Below are positions 33,605 to 45,496 of a stretch of 64,000 nt of DNA, piece after piece; position 1 is the stretch's first letter, and each line of letters opens with the position of its first letter. The notes under the pieces were generated by a model. That model saw only the letters and a list, made by a program, of their open reading frames with translations. It ran no database searches and was not told the DNA's origin. The stretch comes from Diphasiastrum complanatum (lineage: Eukaryota; Streptophyta; Lycopodiopsida; Lycopodiales; Lycopodiaceae), in NCBI GenBank assembly GCA_029204225.1, contig CM055097.1, forward strand, positions 15,500,711-15,564,710, read 5' to 3'. The position numbers and the translations under genes were made by a program.

Positions 33605-36600
33605 TGGGTTCATCTAGGTGTGCAACACAGTACGCAACAGACGGTCGGCCAAACAAACTCCGTTCGGCGATACTGGACCACTTCTCGGGAATGTCAAAAA
33701 GTAGTCCATTCATTGTTTCCTAATGGTGTTCCCTTCGACACGAAGGGCATTTTTAGGCAAACGACATCGGAATCGAACTGCAACTGGTCCAATGAATTTG
33801 TGTTGAGCACGAACTAGAGGCCACCTTCTGTCCGAAGTTTTGGGGGAATTTGACCGGATACGTTAAGTTTCTGGTCCGACAAGCCTAACTTTCCTATAAT
33901 ACATTCAAGGTTTCTGGCTTGGATGCACGTTTCTCAGTGAATAATGGATGGTTTGGAATCTGGTTTGCTGTGGGTTTGTCTCGACGTGCAGCACAGTACA
34001 GAACAGACGGACAGCCAAACAGACTCCGTTCGGTGATATTGGACCACTTATCGGGAATGCCAGAAAGTAGTCCATTCATTGTGCCCAAATGGCGTTCCTT
34101 CCGACACGTAGGGTGTTTTCAGGCAAATGACAACTGCAACTAATCTAGTGGATTTGTGTCGAGCACACAAACTTGCAGCCACCTTCTGTTCGATGTTTTG
34201 AGAGGTTTCGACCTAATCTGACCAAGTCCTTGTCTTATAGGCCTAACTTCCCTATACTTTCAGGGTTTCTAGCAGGGACGCATGTTTCTTAGTGAATACT
34301 GGACGGTTTGGAATCTGCTTTGGTGCAGTGGGTTCGTCTAGGTGTGCAACACAGTACGGAACAGACGACCGGCCTAACGGACTCCGTTCGGCTACACTGG
34401 ACCACTTCTTGGGAATGCCAAAAAGTAGTCCATTCATTGTGCCGTAATGGTGTTCCTTCCGACTCGAAGGACATTTTCAAGCAAATGACATCAGAATCGA
34501 GCTGCAACTAGTCTAGTGAATTCGTGTCGAGCACACGAACTTGTAGCCACCTTCCATCCAAAGTTTTGGATTGTTTCGACCGAATCCGACCAAGTTTTGG
34601 TCCAACAGGCCTAACTTCCCTATAATACTTCAGGGTTTCTGGCTTGGATGCGCGCTTCTCAGTGAATACTGGACGGTTTGGAACCTGCTTTGGTGCTGCA
34701 GGTTCTTTTAGGTGTGCGGCACAATACGGAACAATTTGGTGATATTGGACCACTTCTCGGGAATGCCAAAAAGTAGTCCATTTATTGTGCCCTAATGGTG
34801 TTCCTTTGGACATGTAGGGCATTTTCAGACAAACAACATTAGAATCGAACTGGTCCAGTGAATTTGTGTCGAGCACACGAACTTGAAGCAACCTTCTGTC
34901 CGAAGTTCTGGGCGGTTTCGACCGAATCCGACCAAGTTCTAGTCCGACAAGCCTAACTTCCCTATCAGGTTTCTGGCTTGGACGCACGTTTTTTAGTGAA
35001 TACTAGACGGTTTGGAATCCGGTTTGGTGTTGCGGGTTCGTTTAGGTGTGCAACACAATACAGAACAGACTGTCGGCCAAACAGACTCCGTTCGTCGATA
35101 TTGGACCACTTTTTGGGAATGCCAAAAAGTAGTCCATTCATTTTGCCCGAATGTTCCTTCAGACACTAAGGGCATTTTCAAGCAAACGACACCAAAATCA
35201 AGCTGCAACTAGTCCAATGGATTTGGGTCGAGCACACGAACATGTAGCCACCTTGTGTTCGAAGTTCTGGGGGTTTCGACGAGTTTTTGGTCCGACATGC
35301 CTAACTTCCCTATACTACTTTCAGGGTTTCTAACTTGGACAGACATTTCTCAATGAATATTGGACGGTTGGGAATTTGATTTGGTGATACAGGTTTGTCT
35401 TGACGAGCAGCACAATACAGAACAAACGACAGACACAACAGACTCCATTTGGCGATACTGAACCACTTCTCGGGAATGCAAGAAGTAGTCCATTCATTGT
35501 GCCCTAATGGCGTTCCTTCTGACACGTAGGACATTTTCAAACAAACGACATCAGAATTGAGCCACAACTGGTCTAGTGAATTCGTGTCGAGCACATGAGC
35601 TTGTAGCCACCTTCCGTCTGAGGTTCTGGGGGGTTTCGATCGAATTCGACCAACTTTTGATTTGACATGCCTAACTTCCCTATACTACTTTCAAGGTTTC
35701 TAGCTTGGATGCACGTTTCTCAGTGAATACTACACGACCCTAAACCCGATCTGGTGCTGTAGTTCGTCTCGACGTGCAGCACAATACAGAACAAACAGCA
35801 GGTACAACGGACTCCGTTCGGCGATATTGGACCACTTCTTGGGAATGCCAAAAAGTAGTCCATTCATTGTGCCCTAATGGCGTTCTTTTTGACACGTACG
35901 ACGTCAGACAAACGACATCGGAATCGGGCTGCAATTGGTCCAGTGAATTTGTGTCAAGCACACGAACTTGTAGCCACCTTCTGTCCAAAGTTCTAGGGGA
36001 ATTTCGATCGGATCCGACTAGTTTCTGGTCCGACATGCCTAACTTCCCTATACTACTGTCAGAGTTTCTGGCTTGGACGCAGGTTTTTCAATGAATACTG
36101 TGAAACTTGGTTTGGTGCTACGGGTTCGTCTAAACGTGCAACACAGTACGGAACACAACAGACTCTGTTCCGCAATATTGGACCACTTCTCATGAATTGC
36201 CAAAAAGTAGTCCATTCATTGTGCCTTAATGGCGATAGTTTCAACACGTAAGACACTTTCAGACAAACGACATCGGAATCAAGCTGCAATTGGTCCAATG
36301 GATTCGTGTTGAGCACACGAACTTGTAGCCACCTTTTGTCCGAAGTTCTGGGGGGTTTCGACTGGATTCGACCAGTTTATGATCCAACAAGCCTAACTTT
36401 CCTATACTACTTTCAGTGTTTCCTGCGTGGATGCATGTTTCTCAGTGAATACTGGATGGTTCAAAATTTCATTTGGTGCTGCTAGTTCGTCTCGGCGTGC
36501 AGCACAGTAGGGAACTTACGGCCGGCAAAACGAACTTGTTCGGCGATATTGGACCACTTCTCGAGAATGCCGAAAAGTAGTTCATTCATTGTGCTCTAAT

Positions 36601-36832
36601 GGTGTTCCTTCCCACACGAAGGGCGTTTTCAGGCAAACGACATCGGAATCGAGCTGCAATTGGTCCAATGGATTCGTGTCGAGCACACGAACTTGTAGCC
36701 ACCTTTCGTCTGAAGTTTTAGGGGATTTCGACCGGATCTGACCAGTTTGTGATCCGACAGACATAACTTCCCTATATTACTTTTAGGGTTTCTAGTTGGG
36801 ACGCACGTTTCTCAGTGAATTCTGGACAGTGC
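33605..36832. repeat. satellite array, nine units of ~358 bp
   Basis: The block AAGTAGTCCATTCATTGTG recurs with its GTAG at 33,711, 34,067, 34,425, 34,773, 35,129, 35,485, 35,855, 36,207 and 36,577, spacings of 348-370. Each unit also has a CAACACAGTACGGAACA block, CTCCGTTCGGCGATATTGGA, GTGTCGAGCACACGAACTTG, and CCTAACTTCCCTATACTACT. Whole-unit boundaries give nine copies with no partial left over. Units differ by perhaps 10-15 percent by eye. Minus-strand frames such as 34,508-34,987 arise from the repeat and have no family match known to me. Confidence 0.92.
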
Positions 36833-36893
36833 TTACAATAAACACAAAAGAATGTGGACTTGGTGAGATTTTTTCATTGGATCCAAATGCAAC

Positions 36894-37783
36894 TTGTCAT
36901 GGAAAACAAATTGGTATCGGATGATGCTCAATCATTGTTCATGCAGCCACTCAAGAAGGAAAGTTATTGCCTTTCCTTCAATGGATGCCGATACTTTGGA
37001 TGAAGCATTTGGCAATTTCGTGATTTGGCATATTCAAGATGTGAAAGTCAAAGATAATGACACATTGAACAAATCGACGAGAGTACAAACAAATGCCAAC
37101 ATGGAAGATGATGCTATTGAAGATCCAAGTGAGGAGATTATTGAAGAAGCATTGATTCAAAACGAGCCAAAAAGACTTACACATCAGGATTGGATTGACA
37201 AGAAGGTAAAAGTTTTCAATGCAGGTTGTGAAATTGTCCTAGGAGAAGGATACATTTTGCTTGTATTCTCATATGAGGCAATTGACTTTGAGGAGCTTGA
37301 AAAACAAAAAACAGATATGTTTTTGCTTTTCTCTCTTTATTCACGGCTGTAGGAGTATTTGAGATGGTGCAGTTGGGATTTTGGATGATGGGTCACACTC
37401 ATCAAGATGTGGATGACATGTTGGGAAATTTTTCTGAACGTGTAAGAACAAAGTGTGTTTTCACATTGTCACATTTAATGGAGTGCTTTCGAAATTGCAC
37501 AAAAAAACATTCGGTGCCTTACTTGGTGCAAGAAGTGCCTGATTTTAAATCATTTATTGAAGATTTTTTTTGTAACAAAGAACAAAGATTTGTTGGTCAC
37601 TCGAAGCCTTTGCAATTCCGATTCTTTGTGAAAGATGGCATTCCAATCATGTAAAAGATGATGCACCCAAATGCAAATGAGTGGATTCCTCGGGAAGGCA
37701 TTCAAATATGGAAGGTTGATGAACAGAGGCGTTCTCTTCTCCAACTGGAAGTCTTAAAGCACTACAATTGTTTCCTTTTCTGA
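36894..37783 (+). pseudogene. DUF7869-like, probably transposon-associated protein
   Basis: Two frames. The first (36,894-37,352) is acidic, with LTHQDWIDKKVKVFNAGCEI. The second (37,364 on) reads VQLGFWMMGHTHQDVDDMLG, NFSERVRTKCVFTLSHLMEC, VPYLVQEVPDFKSFIEDF, VGHSKPLQFRFFV, a TAA, then WIPREGIQIWKVDEQRRSLL. VQLGF.MVGHTHEDVD....S.RL followed later by a V.DF.S....... V..H..P..FRF pattern is what I recall of DUF7869 proteins, widespread in plants and often tied to mobile DNA. Two frames and a stop show decay. It starts some 60 bases after the satellite array. Confidence 0.58.
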
Positions 37784-38430
37784 TGGGAAGACCATTCTCT
37801 GGTGGATAGTCCTCCATAGAATTCGGATCGTAAGGGCGATCCATAACAACTTGTAGAGTACCGTAGGATTGTGAAATAGGCTCTTGGACTGTTGTTACAG
37901 TGGATACAGGTGTTGGAATGAGGTTGCTACGGGTCCACGGTTGATGCGGGTGCAAATTGACCAGTTGGCGGTTGATACGTATAAATGCGGTGGAACGATT
38001 GAATGTGGGTGTTACTGTCGATTGTGGTGTGAAGACGCTCAGGTTGGAGGTGACTAAGGCCACTATGGCTGAACGGTGGATGTGGTTGAATGTGTGTGAG
38101 CGTTGGTGCGATTTCTACGGTGTGAGAATGGAGATGATTGGATTGCAGTGGGTGGGGATGGTTTGTGGTCCGTACAGTTTGTGATGGATTGCAGTCCCTA
38201 CGGGTTGCGACGGTTTGTGGGCAATTGCGGTGTATTGCGGTCCGAACGGTTTGCGAAGAATGGTTTGCGGTGGTTTATGATCCGTACGGTACAGTAGATT
38301 ATGATGCCTACGGGTTATGATGGATGACAGTCCATACAGTGTGCGATGGGTTGCGGTCCTCACGGTTTGCGTCACTTGGCGATTGGTTGTGGCGGAATGG
38401 ATGTATGCGGATTATTACGGGTGAAGGAAT
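37784..38430. repeat. degenerate GGTTTGCGG..TACGG minisatellite and spacer
   Basis: From about 38,150 to 38,390 a unit near 33 bases (ATTGCGGTCC.TACGGGTTGCGATGG-like) recurs roughly seven times with heavy drift. The preceding part has an open minus frame (38,063-37,647) with a Pro/Thr-rich peptide and VVMDRPYDPNSMEDYPPENG; it may be gag-related but is unrecognised. Confidence 0.45.
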
Positions 38431-38699
38431 GACGTGAGTGAATTGTGGTCGCTACGGTTCAAGATGGCTGATGCAATATCTGGAATGCGGTTTCTACCGT
38501 TGGAAGAGTGGAGGTGTGTGACTACGGTTCTGACGAGAGCGGTGGTGCTAGTGTTGGTGATGGCTACGGCTCAAGGCGATCACGTAGTGGTTTGCGATGG
38601 CTACGGCTCAAGGCAGATACATGCTCTCGTTTATGGCAGTGCAGCTTGTATGTCGTTTGGTTTGACAAAAAGATTGTCGTTGAAAAGGCTGGTGGTCAA

Positions 38700-39380
38700 G
38701 CGTGAATCTGGTCTAGTTGAGATTGGAAGAAATCCATTCGGTCGAGATTGGACCCAGACCCTCCGATTGAGAGTTGAGCAAAAACTCTTCGGTCGAGACG
38801 TGATAAAATGTCGTCGGTCAAGAGTTGAGAAATTGCTTTGGTTGAGATTTAAGCGTTGGGTTCCAGAGCACTTCGGCTCCGGTTGAGATTTGAAGGTTGT
38901 CTTCGGCTTCGGTTGAGATGTGAAGGATCGCTTCGGCTGAGATCAGGACTGAAGGCTCCGGTTGAGATTTGAAGGTTGCCTTCGGTCGAGATGTGATAAG
39001 ATTTCATCGGTTGAGATCAAGACTGAAGGCTCAGGTTGAGATTTGAAGGTTGGCTTCGGTCGAGATGTTAAAGAGGCCTTCAGTCGAAATCTGGACTTAT
39101 GGCTCCGGTCGAGATTTGAACGATGGCTTCGGTCGAGATGTTAAAGATCGCTTCGGTTGAGATCAGGACTGAAGGCTCGGGTTGAGATTTGAAGGTTGCC
39201 TTCAGTCGAGATGTTAAAGAGGCCTTCGGTCGAAATCTGGACTTATGGCTTCGGCCGAGATTTGAACGATGGCTTCGGTCGAGATGTTAAAGAGGCCTTC
39301 GGTCGAAATCTGGACTTATGGCTCCGGTCGAGATTTGAACGATGAGCGTCGATTGAGGTGAAACTCAAGACATGTCAGGC
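38700..39380 (-). repeat. GGTTGAGATTTGA minisatellite, array 1
   Basis: Units of about 23-25 bases built on CGGCTCCGGTTGAGATTTGA are repeated with variants (GGTCGAGATGT, GGTCGAAATCTGG). A longer period is also visible, since the phrase GGCCTTCGGTCGAAATCTGG with GACTTATGGCTCCGG returns at about 39,070, 39,220 and 39,300. The core is the reverse complement of the array at 62,374-62,760. Confidence 0.8.
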
Positions 39381-40654
39381 TGAGAAAGGAGCTGCACGTC
39401 GGTCACGACCAAAGTGGCGAGCTTTGCAATGAACATGTGGGAGGTCGCAGAGCAATTGTTTGACAGCACAGATCAAAAAGATATGGCTTGGTTTAATGTC
39501 TGTGTAGTTGTGGAATGGCGCCAAATGTTCACAGATTCTCTGAATCTGTGAACACGGTTTTGTTGTTTCTTTACTTCTTCTTCGTTCTTCTGTAGTTACG
39601 GTTCTTACGGATCTTCTTCTTATTAGATTAGTTAGTAAACATAAGTGTTACTCAGGTTGCAGCGTATATTTCCCAGCCTGTCAATGGGAGTCACGGATCC
39701 GATACTCAGCTACATGCATAAACCAGCCATGTAACCAGACATAGCTCAAGAAGATCCACGTTCTGAAACAGGGAACAATCCTACCACTATCTACTAAATC
39801 AGAAAGCGATCAAGAACAAGATTAACTACTGAAACAAGGAACAAGAAACAAGTAACTAGATTCCTAACAACATTTTAACAGTCTAAGAATCAAGAAACAC
39901 TCATTTCTTGATGCCTAGATTGCTCAAGAACAATCAAAAACTGGAATGTAAGAAAGTATGCAAGATCTACACCACTATTCCAGCCTATTTAGTTTACTTG
40001 AGTGTTGATTCCTACCTTATTCCACAAACAAGAAATGAATCCTAATCCACAACTAAACAAGAAACAAGGAAACAAAAAACTAGTTAATCCACAATGCAAG
40101 GAAATCAAGCATGCTCATAGAACTTCACTCAAGAACATTGCCATGAACAAGGAGCTTAGCAATTATCAAGAACTCGTGGAGGATCTTCTTTATTTGCTCA
40201 AGAGAACTTGACAATACATTCAAAGCTCCCTCACAAGAGAGGGGAGTCCTTAAATAAGCAAGGAGGTTGTCCATGTGGAGCCCAAATGGCAATTCCACCA
40301 AATTAGAAATTACATGTGGAATTTGCCCTTGCACTAAAGGTCACCATCAAAAGGTGGCTCACTCTAACTAATTTAAGAGGGGTCTACATTTATTTACAAA
40401 GCCTAGGAAATATGACTAGCTCCTACATGGTCGTTCCTTCTCTAGGATACACCATGTAGGCTCACATAGATATTTCACTGTCATTCTAGCTAGTAATTTT
40501 TCGGCTCTCATGCTCGGCTCTCAGCTTCTTCTGCTCTCCTCCTTCTGAGACCTCCTCGGTCATGGGTGAGATATTCTGTGTCTTCGGCTTGGCTCGGCAT
40601 CTGGGGATTCTTTGGAATTTGCTAACAATGTGAAAGCTGTATAATCAGCAAGCA
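39381..40654. other. unassigned DNA
   Basis: No gene. It holds a perfect hairpin at 39,526-39,554. GATCTTCTTCTTATTAGATTAG and ACGGATCTT wording near 39,600 weakly recalls the LTR-like block at 3.8 kb. Confidence 0.3.
39526..39554. repeat. perfect 13-base-stem hairpin
   Basis: TGTTCACAGATTC - TCT - GAATCTGTGAACA, with no mismatch. Confidence 0.9.
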
Positions 40655-41424
40655 TGCTAGAAGTCCTTTTATTTTTTACTCAGTTCATACTTCCAAAGAC
40701 TTGATGGATCTTGTACATAGTGACATTTGTGGCTCGATGCAGACTGCTTCCACAAAGGGAGCTCTTTATTTTCTAACCTTCATTGACAACTTTTCTCAGA
40801 GGACTGCTACCTATTTTCTGAAAAACAAATAAAAAACATTCAAATTTTTCGAACAGTTCAAGGCATCAGCAGAAAATTCGACCTAGAGAAATTTCAAAGC
40901 TCTACGTTCAAATGGAGGAGAGAATTTATCTCCACAGAATTTAAAGAATTCTGCAAGGCCAACAGAATACAACAACAATTCACAACAAGCTACTCACCTC
41001 AGTCCAATGTTGTAGCTAGAAGAAAGAATCAGACACTCATTGAAAGTGCCAAGAGCATGCTGGCCCATGCATCTCTTCCAAAGAAGTTCTGGACAAAAGC
41101 TGTAACTACAGCAGCCTATTTGCAAAATCGATCCATCACCAAAGCCCTGAATGGCAAGACACCTTATGAGGTGTGGACATGATCGAAACCATTACTTAAA
41201 AATATTAGAGTGTTTGGATGCATTGCTTATGCACATATCCTTGAAGATCTCAGGAAGAAACTGGACAACACAAGTAGAAAATTGACTTTTATTGGCTACC
41301 CTCCAGATCACAAGGCATACAAACTCTATAATCTGGACATAGAAAAGACATTCACGAGCAGAGATGTCATTTTTTTAGAGGACAAACTCCAAGGGAAAGG
41401 CTGCACAAATCTTCAACCCTAGGG
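40655..41424 (+). pseudogene. Ty1/copia integrase
   Basis: In order: TSKDLMDLVHSDICGSMQTA, GALYFLTFIDNFSQRTATYF, NGGE, FISTEFKEFCKANRIQQQF, TTSYSPQSNVVARRKNQTLI, AKSMLAHASLPKKFWTKAV, TPYEVW, then LDNTSRKLTFIGYPPDHKAY. This is the copia integrase core and tail. The first catalytic Asp (HSD) is present. The second (DNGGE) is missing, reading S-N-G-G-E. The catalytic Glu of (G)VAERKN is Arg (VARRKN). TAA, TAG and TGA stops and a frameshift after NGG also occur. This copy cannot make active integrase. Confidence 0.85.
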
Positions 41425-41457
41425 TTGAATAGTCAAAATTCGACCCTAGGGTCGAAT
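41412..41457. repeat. two perfect palindromes in the copia linker
   Basis: TTCAACCCTAGGGTTGAA (41,412-41,429) and ATTCGACCCTAGGGTCGAAT (41,438-41,457). They belong to a degenerate ~30-base tandem repeat (GACCCTAGGGTCGAATAATCAAAAT type) that runs to about 41,510. Confidence 0.88.
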
Positions 41458-41998
41458 AATCAAAATCTGACCTCAGGGACGAACAGCCAAATTTTGACCC
41501 TACGATCAAAAATTAAAAAAAGGAATATAACTTTGAAAATGAGTCTGATCAGCAGAGGGAAGAAATCCAGTCAAGAAGGTCAAATTGACCCAAACAGCCT
41601 CCATCCAGATTTATGAATGATGCAGCCTGCTACTTTGTGCAGGAACCAAATACAATTTCAGAGGCAATGTCTACACCTCATGCTGAACATTGGAAAGTAG
41701 CAATAGACACAGAATTTGACTCTCTAATGGAGAATCGAACGTGGACAGTGATTGAGCTGCCAAAGGATAGAAATCTGATTCCATGCAAATGGATATTCAT
41801 TGTGAAGTATGATGTTGAAGGCAGGCTAAATCGATACAAAGCCAGACTGGTCGCCAAAGGCTATTCCCAGATTTTAAATTTGGACTATTCCAAAACCTTC
41901 AGCCCAGTTGTCGAGCATGCTTCGATCAGATTACTACTCTCGCTGCAGTAGATCTCGAAGTCCATCAAATGGATGTCCAGACCACTTTCTCTATGTCA
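41425..41998 (+). pseudogene. Ty1/copia reverse transcriptase N-terminus
   Basis: After the repeated linker the frame from 41,613 reads [81 protein letters not shown] frameshift then leads to [16 protein letters not shown]. These are the standard opening blocks of copia RT (W.VV.LP......CKW...K....G...[18 protein letters not shown]). It is cut right after the QMDV(Q/K)TAF block, so the YVDD region and RNase H are missing. Confidence 0.87.
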
Positions 41999-43065
41999 CA
42001 GCCATAAGGATCAGTTTCCATATTCAGATTCATGAACTATCAAAGCATTGCTCAAACCAACAATCATAGTTATCAATGAATGAAAACATCGACATTCTAG
42101 ATGGAGTTCAACAATGAAATCAGATCTCTCTTCCAAATGAGTATTGTGATTTGTTGCAGAGTTAAAGACTTGGAACTTAATCTCAATCAATGTGAACCAC
42201 AAATGAAATTAGATTCTGCTCATACTAGGTTTATCCATCTGATAGTTCACAATAGTAACATACGACTATAAGAAATTACAACATTGACATTGCATTAATG
42301 CTCATTTTTAACAGTGAGCAATGTTTAGTTCTTTAGCAATCGAACCTTATACGACAATAAGAACTGAACAAAGGATCAAAGAGTTAGATCGACTTGTTCC
42401 ATCTACTGTGTACAACAAAACTCTAAAAGCTCAGTGTCACATACACTCTCAATGATGAAATCAGAGGAAGACACAAACTCTCGATGATCGATTACAATGG
42501 AAATGGAGTACATATAGAGAAAAGTCTAAGGTCAACACACCCCTTGAACATGAAGGTATGACGTTCCATTCTTAACTAATAATATGTTGACATGTGTTTT
42601 ATTGCTGAAGTGGCATTCTGCCATGTCATTCTAAACTTATTAGGTGATGACACATGTATAGTCGCAACTGTAGAGTGAGTCACGAATGCACCGATTGGAC
42701 CAAGAAATATTCGATATTCAGTCTTATCCATTTATTATGTCGATGTCGTTTCATATGCTCTTCCAATAAAGTACATTTCTTCACAAGGGAACCAACATAA
42801 GGCCTTCGACATATATTTCTTCTTATCTTGGTTCCTTAGTCTTCTCATGTATATGAATTAATTAAGGAAAGTCAAACGTATTGCTTTATTCATCTTTATG
42901 ACTTTACTAGGGTATCACAGGCCACTTAACGACGATACAACCCTACGGGCCCAAGCATGGAAGGCTATGGAAAAATCATCGAGGAAATCTAAAAGGAACA
43001 ACGAAAAGCTGGATGCCGAGCTACAAGAAGCACTATTCAAGTGAATTGCCATGGGATTGGCAACC
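41999..43065. other. unassigned DNA
   Basis: No family signal to about 42,900. At 42,917 a TATCACAG acceptor-like site is followed by an open frame LRAQAWKAMEKSSRKSKRNN, EKLDAELQEALFK, then TGA; it ends at the LTR at 43,066 and could be an exon or gag scrap. Confidence 0.3.
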
Positions 43066-44290
43066 TGTTGGAGATTAAGCTCACACTTTCCTCCTTGGTG
43101 TTTCAATTTCATTCAAGACTCTTCCTGCACATTCTTGAGTCTTGAAATTAATCATTGATCTAGGGTCAGATGCAACCTCTTTAGATTTTCTGTCTGCTCT
43201 TATGATACTTGCATAAATCATAGTTTTCTGTATTTCCACTCTGCACTTTTATTTGTGTTTCTTAACATAGACTATAGTACCTGCAAAACTACTCTCATTC
43301 TATGTTCAGAGTAATGCTTGGTATTATACACAGGTTTTTGTGTAGCAAGTTGAAACCTACTACATTCTACACAGAATCAAATCAGCCGAACTATTCAAAG
43401 GACAAGTACCTCGACCTTCCGGCTAATCTTCATGTTCGGAGTAAAGGGTATCCATGACCGTTAATATCTACATTCAAATGTCATTTCAAACTATTTGAAA
43501 AAGCTCGAAGACCTGGCCATCTGTGACTACTTCAACGATTGATTCATCCGACTACTTCGACGATCGACCGAATTATCCAAAGTGTCTGAATGATTCGACA
43601 ATCGACTAAACATTGATGATCTACAACACAGAATAAAACTATACACTTGTCTACTGTCTACAGGTGTACTGATTTGCACATAAATATTTAGTACAAATCT
43701 ATAAAGTACATTCACGACCAACACCTGGTCAGATTAAACTAGGCGTGTAATTATAGATTAGTTAAAGAATTCTTGTAATCACAAACTATTTATGTCTAAT
43801 ATGGATATGTGTGTGTTGTGATTGATTGCACCTTTTCTAATTACTTGTCCTAGTTCGCTCACTCAGTCTAATCGAATCACGGACGTCCTTGAGTCCTTAG
43901 AATTTGATCAATGACGATTGTCTTCGACACCTGAACGATGAACACAATCTTTCTGCCCTACTACACCAGATTCTGAATCAAACTTCACTTTTGAACTGAG
44001 CACTAATAGTTTCACATACTATCAATCCTCTTCGGTGACTGTACTCAAATCACATAATAGTATGCAATTATTTCTAGCGGCCCTTAATGCATGAGCTGTG
44101 ATTCTATTTGGCATTTTCTATCTCCCTGTTGGTGTCAAGATCGTTAATGCTGATAGTCAATAGCACCCCACTTCGGGGGAGTCAATCGATACTAGCGCTT
44201 GAGTGTTGAGCCACAGCTTCGACAATCACCCTACCTTGTTGTTGTTATCATCCTATTCCACATTATCTCTCTTCTTCTACTCCCCCAACA
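43066..44290 (+). repeat. Ty1/copia 5' LTR
   Basis: TGTTGG at 43,066 and CCAACA at 44,285-44,290 give a 1225 bp block with inverted hexamer ends, followed three bases later by a degenerate primer site and then gag. The outer edge is inferred from the end match. Confidence 0.6.
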
Positions 44291-44293
44291 AGG

Positions 44294-44305
44294 TGGCATA
44301 AGAGC
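44294..44305 (+). other. copia primer-binding site, degenerate
   Basis: TGGCATAAGAGC, two mismatches from TGGTATCAGAGC, in the right place between LTR and gag. Confidence 0.6.
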
Positions 44306-44359
44306 TATCGCATTAAAACCGAGAGGTTATTGCACCACTTCAATTACTGTCAGTTCAAT

Positions 44360-45200
44360 ATGTCTCACATTAGTAACATTTCATCTTCATCATCATCCCA
44401 CGAAGTCAGGATCATCAACAAATTCAACGACTCAAACTTTTATATCTAGAAGTTGAAACTTAAGATGATGCTTATTGATAGAGATCTTTGGGATGTTGTG
44501 GACATGTGTGATCCGAAACCAGACGAGGTTGATTATGAATTAGCTAAGGCATGGAAGATCAAAGATCAAGAGGCCCTAGCATCAATCACACCAGATATGG
44601 TTGATTCTCAGATATCCCACGTTACCACTTGCAAGTCCTCTAAGGAAGCATTAGATTTTCATTCAAATCTTTATGAGACTCAAGATGTGACCACCCGGTT
44701 ACACCTTAGAAAGAAGTTCTTTACTCTCAGAATGTCTGATTCAGCACCCATCACTGCCCACATCAACAACTTTAAATCTTTGCTAGATCAACAGTCAGCT
44801 ATAGGATGTGCTATCCAGGATAGTGATGCAGTAATGACTTTACTTTCTTCTTTGCCAAAGTCTTATGAGCACTTTGTCGTAATGATCTCCACTCAACCCG
44901 ATCCGTCTCTTCAAAAGGTCATCATTCATCTTCTTCAAGAAGAGATGCGGATAAAGACCCCAACAATCTGTCCTTCAAAGATAAATCTCTGATTGTTTCA
45001 AATGTCCTTCATGTAAATTAGTTGTCTAAGAATCTTCTTTTGATTTCAAAGATAACTGATGAGGGCTGCGCTATTACCTTTTCTCATGAATAGTGTACAA
45101 TCTTCGACAAAGATGCTACTACTTGCACTGAGTTGGAAACTTATATGTACTTTCTAACTCTAATGCACGAACTACTACTTCTTATGAGAATGTAAATGAT
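44360..45200 (+). pseudogene. Ty1/copia gag and pre-integrase region
   Basis: ATG at 44,360: a Ser-rich start, INKFNDSNFYI, TAG (44,447-44,449) at the conserved Trp, KLKLKMMLIDRDLWDVVDMC, DVTTRLHLRKKFFTLRMSDS, HINNFKSLLDQQSAIGCAI, SDAVMTLLSSLPKSYEHFVV. After 44,992 another frame reads SLIVSNVLHVN*LSKNLLLI, SKITDEGCAITFSHE*CTIF, the segment normally between protease and integrase. The knuckle and protease Asp are deleted. Two TAGs (45,019 and 45,091) sit where Gln is usual. Its closest relative here is gag at 19,177. Confidence 0.85.
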
Positions 45201-45496
45201 CAAGCGTTATTGTGGCTAGAATGTAGCTGCAAATCAAAAATAGATTTATGACTTGCATATGCTTAAGAAAGTAAGAAAGTAAAAGCATATGCTTAATTGA
45301 TTCCAAGTATTAAACAACTCTGAGAATAATTGGATTTCCCTCGCATTGTGATAGTGATGCAAGTATCTACAATGAGCGACTTTGCTTGTTAGAAAAATGG
45401 AAAAAAAAAAACTTTAAAAAAAGCATATACATGAACAAGCAATACATGTAGGGATACTACTCAAAGGAAACACATACATTGAAACACAACCACAAC

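Noticed and set aside
34508-34987. 159-codon minus frame in the satellite
   Set aside because: It stays open only because that one unit is 348 bases (a multiple of three). Other units shift the frame and I know no family with this peptide.
33605-36832. Centromeric satellite
   Set aside because: Nine units with visible divergence, surrounded by transposons, do not support a centromere call; kept as a satellite of unknown role.
38434-38886. 150-codon plus frame
   Set aside because: It runs into the minisatellite and has no domain signal.
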